A DNA stretch of 7,533 nucleotides from an uncultured Blautia sp. (GTDB taxonomy: Bacteria > Bacillota > Clostridia > Lachnospirales > Lachnospiraceae), in assembly GCA_900541345.1 (NCBI GenBank), contig UQJE01000105.1, positions 1-7,533 on the forward strand. Reading direction: 5' to 3'. Shown here one piece after another: positions 1-5,025 of this stretch. The notes beneath the pieces are model-generated. The model was not told the origin of the DNA, ran no database searches, and worked only from the letters and a program-made list of their open reading frames with translations. The position numbers and the translations under genes were made by a program. Numbering within the stretch: the stretch's first letter is position 1; each line of letters begins with the position of its first letter.

Positions 1-36
1 GCCATCAGTTTTTTATAAGAACTGGTGGCTCTTTTA
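1..36 (+). terminator. Terminator-like hairpin of an upstream gene
   Basis: GCCATCAGTT (1-10) pairs with AACTGGTGGC (20-29) with one T-G wobble, and the pairing can extend inward with T-A pairs to a very small loop. The right arm is followed by TCTTTTA (30-36), a short T-rich tail, as expected for a rho-independent terminator of a plus-strand gene lying to the left. The stem is symmetrical, so it could also end leftward transcription if the bases left of the window are A-rich on the plus strand; that cannot be seen. Confidence 0.5.
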
Positions 37-109
37 CTGTTCGTTGTCCAATGGAATATACCTTCCTTTCAGTAAAATTAAATTTTTGAGATTCTAAAAC
101 AACTGGAAT

Positions 110-125
110 AAAAACTTAAGTTTTT
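110..125. repeat. Perfect 16-base palindrome
   Basis: AAAAACTTAAGTTTTT reads the same on both strands. It lies directly before the first clear GGTGGTCTGTACC core of the tandem repeats. The following repeat units have smaller palindromes in the same place (GTAAA-G-TTTAC at 168-178, and GAAA...TTTC before 230), so a short hairpin preceding the core appears to be part of the repeat design. Confidence 0.6.
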
Positions 126-279
126 GGTGGTCTGTACCTCGCTTTACTAAATTTAATGAGTGGTAAAGTTTACGTTTCTGGTGGTCTGTACCTTCCTTTC
201 TTGAATTATGAAGATGAAATTACGTTTTCGGTGGTCTCACTCCTTTGAGTTTGTTTTGATTTGTATTCCCTTTTGTTTT
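126..279. repeat. Diverged tandem repeats, units of about 50-54 bases
   Basis: Unit 1 (126-179) and unit 2 (180-229) both begin with GGTGGTCTGTACCT, continue with a CTTT-containing pyrimidine stretch and an AT-rich middle ending in ATGAG/ATGAAG, and close with TTACGTTT. Unit 3 (from 230) begins GGTGGTCT and then diverges. A degraded relative lies at 50-70, where TACCTTCCTTTC is conserved. Spacing between cores is 54 and 50 bases. Read on the minus strand each unit gives a purine-rich, Shine-Dalgarno-like stretch (for example GAAAGGAAGG) followed by TACAGACCACC and an A-rich tail. Unit sequence varies too much for a CRISPR array. Function unknown. Confidence 0.6.
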
Positions 280-287
280 ATGAGTAC

Positions 288-316
288 ACTATAACAGATA
301 AAAGATGGATTGTCAA
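288..316 (-). promoter_or_regulatory. Leftward near-consensus sigma-A promoter
   Basis: On the minus strand TTGACA (316-311) is a perfect -35 box, followed after 17 bases by TATAGT (293-288), five of six matches to the -10 consensus. Transcription would start near 281 and run left through the tandem repeats toward the hairpin at 29-1. No minus-strand gene starts inside the window, so the product is either a non-coding RNA or the leader of a gene beyond the left edge. Confidence 0.6.
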
Positions 317-338
317 GTGGAAAAATGAAAATTATAAA
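310..338 (+). promoter_or_regulatory. Probable eno promoter
   Basis: TTGTCA (310-315, five of six -35 matches) and TATAAA (333-338, five of six -10 matches) are separated by the ideal 17 bases. The start point would be near 345, leaving an eno leader of about 170 bases. The -35 box is on the same TTGTCAA heptamer (310-316) that gives the leftward promoter its TTGACA, so polymerase could occupy only one direction at a time. Confidence 0.6.
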
Positions 339-393
339 ATAAAATTTTAAAAGAAAGAGAAATGAGCATATTTATAAAAATATTCTGAAAATA

Positions 394-430
394 ATTGTGA
401 GAGAAGTGATCGTTTATGAGAGGTCACAAT
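394..430 (+). repeat. Inverted repeat in the eno leader
   Basis: ATTGTGA (394-400) is exactly complementary to TCACAAT (424-430) across 23 bases, and a second partial pairing, GTGATC (406-411) with GGTCAC (422-427), competes with it. The RNA could fold into a hairpin in the leader. The arms recall the halves of a CRP-type site, but the spacing is far too long for that. There is no T-tract, so it is not a terminator. Confidence 0.35.
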
Positions 431-499
431 ATCCTTTTCTATATGAGACGCATAGAATATGGAATTATGGAAAAAATGTTTTTATAAACCAGAAGCAAC

Positions 500-505
500 A
501 GGAGG
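500..505 (+). promoter_or_regulatory. Ribosome binding site that sets the eno start
   Basis: AGGAGG lies 7 bases before the ATG at 513. The in-frame upstream ATG at 459 has no such site, and the residues it would add are unlike enolase, so 513 is the chosen start. Confidence 0.85.
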
Positions 506-512
506 TAGAAAA

Positions 513-1865
513 ATGTTACGTTATCTTCCAATTCGAATGGTTCATGCAAGACAGGTTCTTGATTCAAGAGGAAACCCTACAGTAGAGGTGGAAGTTACAG
601 TGGGAGAAGGCGTTGTTGGAGTGAACGGGTATACTGCGAGAGCAATGGTTCCATCCGGTGCGTCAACAGGAAGATTTGAGGCAGTGGAGCTTCGTGATGG
701 CGAAAAAGAAAAGTACGTAGGATTAAGCGTGGAAAAAGCGGTAAATAACGTAAACGTTAAGCTGGCAGAAGCAATTCTGGGAGAGAATGCACTGAATCAG
801 TCTTATATTGATTCGCTTTTAATTGAAGCAGACGGTACAGATAACAAAAGCAACTTGGGTGCAAATGCGACTCTGGGAGTATCGATGGCGGTTGCGAGGG
901 CAGCGGCGCAGGCTCTTAGGATTCCTCTGTATCAGTATATTGGAGGGTGCCATACAAATAGAATGCCGGTCCCTATGATGAATATTTTAAATGGCGGAAA
1001 ACATGCTGACAATACGGTGGATCTGCAGGAATTTATGATTATGCCGGTAGGAGCTTCCTGCTTTTCAGATGGAATCCGTATGTGCGTGGAAATTTATCAG
1101 TTTTTAAAAATTATTTTAAAGCAGAATAAGCTTTCTACAGGCGTAGGTGATGAAGGGGGCTTTGCCCCGGACCTTGCTGATTCCAGAGATGCGCTTGTAA
1201 TGATAACGGAAGCTGTAAAACGCGCCGGATACAAGCCTGGAAAAGATATTGTCATAGCCATTGACGCGGCGGCAAGTGAGCTTTATGACAAGGAAAGAAA
1301 TGTATACTGCTTCCCGGGAGAAAGCGAGATGAAGGGTTCAGAAGTTTTAAGAGACGGTAAGGAAATGATTTCTTATTATCAGCAGCTGATAGAAGAATTT
1401 CCTGTTGTTTCTATTGAGGACGGTCTTCATGAGGACGACTGGGAAGGATGGAAAGAACTGACGAAGCAGCTGGGAGAAAAAATCCAGCTTGTGGGAGATG
1501 ATCTTTTTGTGACAAATAAAAAACGTCTTCGCTGTGGAATCAAGCTTCAGGCAGGGAATGCCATTCTTATTAAGGTAAATCAGATAGGAACGCTTACAGA
1601 AGCTCTGGAAGCTGTGGAAATGGCGCAGCAGGCAGGATATAAAGCAGTAATTTCCCATCGCTCCGGGGAGACGGAAGATTCGTTTATTGCAGATCTGGCA
1701 GTAGCTACAGGCGCAGGGCAGATTAAAACAGGTGCTCCCTGTCGGTCTGACAGAAATGCAAAATATAATCAGTTGCTTCGGATTGACGAATATCTTGGAG
1801 CCCTTTCCAGGTATGAAAATCCGTTTGATAGTATAAAAGAGACAGAAGAATCTTTCGAATCTTAA
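513..1865 (+). CDS. eno: Enolase (2-phosphoglycerate dehydratase)
   Basis: Interconverts 2-phosphoglycerate and phosphoenolpyruvate plus water in glycolysis and gluconeogenesis; a cytoplasmic, magnesium-dependent enzyme, usually oligomeric. The 450-residue product has the N-terminal lid domain with LDSRGNPTVEVEV (about 16-28) and the mobile serine loop SGASTG (48-53), then the barrel domain. Visible active-site residues are H164, E173, E214 in GDEGGFAP, metal ligands D251, E302 (SIEDG) and D329 (GDDLFVTN), base K354 (LIKVNQIGT), H382-R383-S384 and K405 (QIKTGAP). All expected residues are intact. It is about 20 residues longer than the usual 430: there are about six extra residues between NPTVEVEV and PSGAST, and a charged C-terminal tail. 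Residues 257-265 (LYDKERNVY) resemble the plasminogen-binding segment FYDKERKVY described for pneumococcal enolase. It probably has its own promoter at 310-338. Confidence 0.97.
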   Translation: MLRYLPIRMVHARQVLDSRGNPTVEVEVTVGEGVVGVNGYTARAMVPSGASTGRFEAVELRDGEKEKYVGLSVEKAVNNVNVKLAEAILGENALNQSYIDSLLIEADGTDNKSNLGANATLGVSMAVARAAAQALRIPLYQYIGGCHTNRMPVPMMNILNGGKHADNTVDLQEFMIMPVGASCFSDGIRMCVEIYQFLKIILKQNKLSTGVGDEGGFAPDLADSRDALVMITEAVKRAGYKPGKDIVIAIDAAASELYDKERNVYCFPGESEMKGSEVLRDGKEMISYYQQLIEEFPVVSIEDGLHEDDWEGWKELTKQLGEKIQLVGDDLFVTNKKRLRCGIKLQAGNAILIKVNQIGTLTEALEAVEMAQQAGYKAVISHRSGETEDSFIADLAVATGAGQIKTGAPCRSDRNAKYNQLLRIDEYLGALSRYENPFDSIKETEESFES

Positions 1866-1882
1866 AAAACTGGCAAAAACAG

Positions 1883-1911
1883 TTGAAATCCGGGATTTCC
1901 TATGGTAAAAT
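1883..1911 (+). promoter_or_regulatory. Promoter for secG and downstream genes
   Basis: TTGAAA (1883-1888) and TAAAAT (1906-1911) each match five of six consensus bases, with a 17-base spacer and an extended -10 TG at 1903-1904. Transcription would start near 1918, about 24 bases before the secG start. It lies just after the eno stop; no intrinsic terminator is seen between them, so read-through from eno is also possible. Confidence 0.65.
1885..1899. repeat. 15-base palindrome inside the secG promoter
   Basis: GAAATCC (1885-1891), a central G, then GGATTTC (1893-1899) form a perfect inverted repeat. It covers the end of the -35 box and most of the spacer, the position of a repressor operator. 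No regulator family is recognised from it. In RNA form the loop would be too tight for all seven pairs and no T-tract follows, so it is not a terminator. Confidence 0.45.
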
Positions 1912-1926
1912 ATCTTCTAGTTGATT

Positions 1927-1934
1927 AGGAGGTG
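1927..1934 (+). promoter_or_regulatory. Ribosome binding site that sets the secG start
   Basis: AGGAGGTG is followed by a 7-base spacer and the GTG at 1942. An in-frame TTG at 1921 lies upstream of this site and cannot use it, so GTG 1942 is preferred. Confidence 0.85.
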
Positions 1935-1941
1935 TAACCGC

Positions 1942-2178
1942 GTGGAAATTTTAAAGATTGTTCTGACCGTAATTTTTGTAATAGATTGTATTGCTCTGAC
2001 AGTTGTGGTACTGCTTCAGGAAGGCAAATCTCAGGGTCTTGGCGCTATCGCAGGCGCAGCAGATTCTTACTGGGGTAAGAACAAAGGGCGCTCTATGGAG
2101 GGCGGTCTCGTAAAGGCAACAACTGTTATGGCAGTTTTGTTCTTTGTATTGTCAATCGTTTTAAACATGAATTTCTAG
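1942..2178 (+). CDS. secG: Preprotein translocase subunit SecG
   Basis: Small membrane subunit of the SecYEG channel that exports unfolded proteins with SecA; SecG eases SecA cycling and is usually helpful rather than essential. The 78-residue product has the family layout: a first membrane helix at about residues 4-25, the conserved cytoplasmic loop with LLQEGKSQGLGAIAG (24-38) and the YWGKNKGRS stretch, and a second membrane helix at about 57-75, ending in a very short tail. The length is normal for the family. The start is a GTG with a strong ribosome binding site. It has its own probable promoter with an embedded palindrome. An intrinsic terminator follows at once, so secG mRNA would often end before rnr. 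Confidence 0.95.
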   Translation: MEILKIVLTVIFVIDCIALTVVVLLQEGKSQGLGAIAGAADSYWGKNKGRSMEGGLVKATTVMAVLFFVLSIVLNMNF

Positions 2179-2190
2179 GAACGAAAACGG

Positions 2191-2229
2191 AAGCACTCTT
2201 GTTTATGTGACAAGGGTGTTTCTTTGTTT
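2191..2229 (+). terminator. Intrinsic terminator or attenuator between secG and rnr
   Basis: AAGCACTCTTGT (2191-2202) pairs with ACAAGGGTGTTT (2210-2221) over 12 base pairs, two of them wobbles, around a 7-base loop. The T-rich tract TTTCTTTGTTT (2219-2229) overlaps the end of the stem and follows it. This is a good rho-independent terminator on the plus strand. It sits only 16 bases before the rnr start, and no convincing separate rnr promoter is seen, so rnr-smpB probably depends on partial read-through. Confidence 0.7.
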
Positions 2230-2233
2230 AATA

Positions 2234-2239
2234 AAGGAG
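2234..2239 (+). promoter_or_regulatory. Ribosome binding site that sets the rnr start
   Basis: AAGGAG stands 5 bases before the GTG at 2245. The in-frame TTG at 2224 lies in the terminator T-tract, upstream of this site, and is rejected as the start. An ATG at 2243 overlaps the GTG but meets a stop codon at once. Confidence 0.8.
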
Positions 2240-2244
2240 AAAAT

Positions 2245-4485
2245 GTGAAAAAAAAAGAACTTGAAAAAAAGAAAAAATTTATAATGGAGCTTTTAAAAGA
2301 CCCAATATACCAGCCGATGCGCCTTCGGGAGATTGCTTCTCTTTTAAGACTGGATAAGGGACAGAAAAAGGAACTGTATGAGGTGATGGACTCTCTTTTG
2401 GAAGAGGGAAAGATTTCTCTTGATAAAAAGGGAAGATATGAAAAAGTATCTAGGTCTGGAAAAAAAGCTGAGAAAAAGAAAAGAGAAAAGCAGAAAAAGG
2501 AAAAATTGACAGGAAGGAAGAAAGGTCGGGAAGCGGACAGAATAAAGTACGACGAAGCCGCTGCTTTGGAGGGAACCTTTATTGGACACCCTAAGGGATT
2601 TGGTTTTGTGGAAATCCCGGATCAGGAGGAAGATATTTTTATTCCAGAAGAAAAAACGGGAACTGCGCTCCATCAGGACAAGGTACGTATTATTGTAGAA
2701 GAGAAACAAAAAGAAGGAAAACGAAAAGAAGGGACAGTCGTACAGGTTCTGGAAAGAGGAATGCCGCAGATTGTGGGTACGTACCAGAGCAATCGGGATT
2801 TCGGCTTTGTGCTTTGTGATAACCCCAAGTTTTCAAAAGATGTGTTTATTTCTAAAAAAGATTCCAATGGAGTAAAAGACGGAGATAAAGTCATTGCGGA
2901 AATTACAGATTACGGTTCCGGAAACAAAAGCCCTGAAGGGAAAATTACAGAGATTCTGGGCAGCAGCCGAGCTCCTGGAACAGATATTCTTGCCATTGTA
3001 AAAAGCTTTGGAATTCCGGATGAATTTCCGGAAAGAGTAAAAAATCAGGCCCGTCGTGTTTCAGACCACGTTCTTCCGGCGGATATGGATGGAAGACTTG
3101 ATCTTCGAAACGTACAGATGGTCACGATAGACGGAGAAGATGCGAAAGATCTTGACGATGCGGTTTCTCTCACAAAAGAAGATGGGATTTATCATCTGGG
3201 CGTCCATATAGCCGACGTAAGCAATTATGTTCAGGGAGGAAGCGCCCTTGACAAGGAGGCCTTAAAAAGAGGGACAAGTGTATACCTTGCAGACAGAGTA
3301 ATTCCCATGCTTCCGGTAGAGCTTTCTAATGGAATCTGTTCTCTGAACCAGGGAGAAGACCGTCTTGCGCTGAGCTGCCTTATGGACATAGATGAAAAGG
3401 GCAAGGTGGTATCTCATAAAATTGCGGAGACGGTTATCTGTGTAGACAGACGTATGAGCTACACAACTGTAAAAAATATTCTGGAACAGGAAGATGAGGA
3501 AGCAGAAAAGCGGTATGCGGACTTTGTGCCCATGTTTTTCCAGATGAAGGAACTTTCTGCAATTATAAGAGAAAGCCGCCATCACAGAGGTTCTATTGAT
3601 TTTGAATTTCCGGAAAGTAAGATTATTTTGAACGAGGCAGGAAAAGCTATTGACGTACAGCCATATGAGTCAAATGTGGCAACAAGAATTATCGAAGACT
3701 TTATGCTTATGGCGAATGAGACAGTGGCAAAAGAATACTGTAAAGAAGACCTTCCCTTTGTTTACCGTACCCATGAAAATCCAGATCCGGAAAAGGTGGA
3801 GAGTCTTTTGATGCTTCTTCACAATCAGGGCGTTTCTGTACAGAAAGCAAAGGAAGAGATTTCTCCAAAAGAGATTCAGAAAATTCTTGAGAAAATAGAG
3901 GGACTTCCCAATGAAGCGCAGATTTCCAGGCTCACCTTAAGAACTATGAAACAGGCGAAGTATACAACAGAATGCAGCGGACATTTTGGCCTCGCAGCAA
4001 AATATTACTGCCATTTCACCTCTCCTATTCGAAGATACCCGGATCTTCAGATTCATCGCATTATTAAAGATAATTTAAGAGGACGTCTTGAGAGAGAAGG
4101 ACGGACAGAACGGTATAGAGAAATCTTAGACGAGGTGGCACGTCAGTCCAGTGTGTGCGAGAGAAGGGCAGAGGAGGCGGAAAGAGAGTCCGATAAGCTG
4201 AAAAAAGCAGAGTATATGTCTTACCATCTTGGGGAAGAGTTTGAGGGAATTATTTCCGGAGTCACAGGTTGGGGCATGTATGTGGAGCTTCCGAATACAG
4301 TAGAGGGGCTTGTCCATGTAAATACATTGCGGGACGATTATTATACCTTTGACCAGGATGCTTATGAACTTCGGGGAGATATGACACAAAAAGTGTATCG
4401 TCTGGGACAGAAGGTGCGCGTCCGTGTGGCAGATGCTGATAAAATGCTGAAAACAGTAGATTTTGTTCTGTCGGAGGAACAATAG
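2245..4485 (+). CDS. rnr: Ribonuclease R, 3'-5' exoribonuclease
   Basis: Degrades RNA processively from the 3' end and can pass through structured RNA; in the cytoplasm it takes part in rRNA quality control and removal of non-stop mRNA with tmRNA-SmpB. The 746-residue product shows, in order, an N-terminal winged-helix-like segment (about 14-68), a strongly basic linker (73-101), two cold-shock domains (about 107-170, with KGFGFVEI, and 174-228, with RDFGFVL), the RNB catalytic domain (about 264-610) and a C-terminal S1 domain (about 663-742). The catalytic acid cluster is IDGEDAKDLDDA with D296, D302, D304 and D305; TSPIRRYPDLQIHR begins at T592. All key residues are present. The long basic tail seen at the C-terminus of some proteobacterial RNase R proteins is absent, and the lysine-rich segment lies at the N-terminal side. 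A run of nine A follows the GTG start. smpB follows 18 bases later, so the two are surely co-transcribed. Confidence 0.97.
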   Translation: MKKKELEKKKKFIMELLKDPIYQPMRLREIASLLRLDKGQKKELYEVMDSLLEEGKISLDKKGRYEKVSRSGKKAEKKKREKQKKEKLTGRKKGREADRIKYDEAAALEGTFIGHPKGFGFVEIPDQEEDIFIPEEKTGTALHQDKVRIIVEEKQKEGKRKEGTVVQVLERGMPQIVGTYQSNRDFGFVLCDNPKFSKDVFISKKDSNGVKDGDKVIAEITDYGSGNKSPEGKITEILGSSRAPGTDILAIVKSFGIPDEFPERVKNQARRVSDHVLPADMDGRLDLRNVQMVTIDGEDAKDLDDAVSLTKEDGIYHLGVHIADVSNYVQGGSALDKEALKRGTSVYLADRVIPMLPVELSNGICSLNQGEDRLALSCLMDIDEKGKVVSHKIAETVICVDRRMSYTTVKNILEQEDEEAEKRYADFVPMFFQMKELSAIIRESRHHRGSIDFEFPESKIILNEAGKAIDVQPYESNVATRIIEDFMLMANETVAKEYCKEDLPFVYRTHENPDPEKVESLLMLLHNQGVSVQKAKEEISPKEIQKILEKIEGLPNEAQISRLTLRTMKQAKYTTECSGHFGLAAKYYCHFTSPIRRYPDLQIHRIIKDNLRGRLEREGRTERYREILDEVARQSSVCERRAEEAERESDKLKKAEYMSYHLGEEFEGIISGVTGWGMYVELPNTVEGLVHVNTLRDDYYTFDQDAYELRGDMTQKVYRLGQKVRVRVADADKMLKTVDFVLSEEQ

Positions 4486-4503
4486 TCCAACAGGGAGGAT
4501 ATT

Positions 4504-4974
4504 ATGGCAAAGCAGAAGGGGATTAAATTAATTGCCAACAACAAAAAGGCATTTCACGATTATTTTATAGAAGATACGTATGAGGCGGGAATTGCTCTGG
4601 CGGGTACAGAGGTCAAATCTCTCCGCATGGGAAAATGCAGCATTAAAGAAGGATTTATCCGTGTGGAGCATGGAGAGGTTTTTGTTTATGGCATGAACAT
4701 CAGTCCTTATGAAAAGGGAAATATTTTTAATAAGGACCCGCTTCGTGTAAGAAAGCTTCTTCTTCACAGATACGAGATTAATAAAATTGAAGCAAAACTT
4801 AAGGAAAAAGGTCTTACTCTTGTTCCGCTAAAGGTATATTTTAAGGACAGCCTGGTGAAGATGGAAATCGGAATGGCACGCGGTAAAAAGCTTTACGATA
4901 AACGCCAGGATATTGCAAAAAAAGACCAGAGAAGAGAGGCAGAGAGAGACTTTAAGGTTAAGAATCTTTATTAA
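4504..4974 (+). CDS. smpB: SsrA-binding protein SmpB
   Basis: Binds tmRNA and brings it to ribosomes stalled on mRNA without a stop codon; its C-terminal tail occupies the empty mRNA channel during trans-translation. The 156-residue product is of normal length. It begins with the basic MAKQKGIKLIANNKKAFHDY, carries the conserved IEDTYEAGIALAGTEVKSLR of the OB-fold, the SPYEKGN segment, and the C-terminal GKKLYDKRQDIAKKD tail that inserts into the ribosome. GGGAGG at 4493-4498 gives a good ribosome binding site 5 bases before the ATG. It is 18 bases downstream of rnr, its functional partner. The tmRNA gene itself, often close to smpB in related bacteria, is not in the 51-base gap after it. Confidence 0.97.
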   Translation: MAKQKGIKLIANNKKAFHDYFIEDTYEAGIALAGTEVKSLRMGKCSIKEGFIRVEHGEVFVYGMNISPYEKGNIFNKDPLRVRKLLLHRYEINKIEAKLKEKGLTLVPLKVYFKDSLVKMEIGMARGKKLYDKRQDIAKKDQRREAERDFKVKNLY

Positions 4975-4980
4975 AAAGGC

Positions 4981-5005
4981 AGGGCGGGTGTTTATCGCCT
5001 GCCCT
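4981..5005. repeat. GC-rich hairpin between smpB and sbcD
   Basis: AGGGCGGGTG (4981-4990) pairs with CGCCTGCCCT (4996-5005) over 10 base pairs, two of them wobbles on the plus-strand RNA, around the loop TTTAT. On the plus strand it is followed by GATAAATAAGG, with no T-tract, so it is not a normal terminator for smpB. On the minus strand the same stem is followed by GCCTTTTTAA, which is a terminator-like tail facing the other way. It may protect the 3' end of the smpB message, act as a processing site, or stop antisense transcription. The sbcD ribosome binding site begins 7 bases after it. Confidence 0.6.
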
Positions 5006-5025
5006 GATAAATAAGGAGGAAGAAA

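Larger units (their letters stand above)
1..512. other. Gene-free region upstream of eno
   Basis: No reading frame here is convincing. The left part (1-36) is a terminator-like hairpin. From about 50 to 279 there are diverged tandem repeats and short palindromes. From 288 to 338 two divergent promoters overlap. The AT-rich stretch after 338 would be the leader of the eno mRNA, about 170 bases long, with a 7-base inverted repeat at 394-430 and two very short ATG frames (362-388 and 416-487) with only weak purine-rich sequence before them. On the minus strand there is no ATG between 300 and 6, so a leftward transcript would not encode a normal protein inside the window. Confidence 0.7.

Noticed and set aside
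83..100. GTTTTAGAATCTC on the minus strand, like the start of some type II CRISPR repeats
   Set aside because: A single short resemblance without a second copy, a tracrRNA structure or a cas gene nearby.
126..250. T-box riboswitch, because of GGTGG...TACC
   Set aside because: The T-box antiterminator motif has GGTGG directly followed by NACC. Here extra bases intervene, the motif recurs every 50-54 bases and no specifier stem or terminator follows.
50..279. CRISPR array
   Set aside because: Only two units share more than 13 core bases, the between-core sequence is itself related from unit to unit rather than unique, and no cas gene is in the window.
459..512. An upstream ATG giving enolase 18 more residues
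   Set aside because: No Shine-Dalgarno sequence precedes 459, the added residues are unlike enolase, and AGGAGG lies at the right distance before 513.
397..585. A 62-codon plus-strand frame starting with GTG before eno
   Set aside because: It has no ribosome binding site, resembles nothing recognisable and overlaps the well-supported eno start in another frame.
1868..1886. AACTG...CAGTT hairpin after the eno stop as a terminator
   Set aside because: The stem has only 5 pairs and no T-tract follows; it runs into the secG promoter.
2191..2221. CIRCE heat-shock operator, because of AGCACTC in the left arm
   Set aside because: The right arm is only a degenerate match to GAGTGCTAA and the spacing is not 9 bases. 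The hairpin plus T-tract is better explained as a terminator.
2344..2709. Long minus-strand open frames inside rnr, eno, smpB and sbcD
   Set aside because: They lie opposite strongly conserved genes, lack ribosome binding sites and encode low-complexity F/L/S/K-rich sequences typical of antisense shadows.
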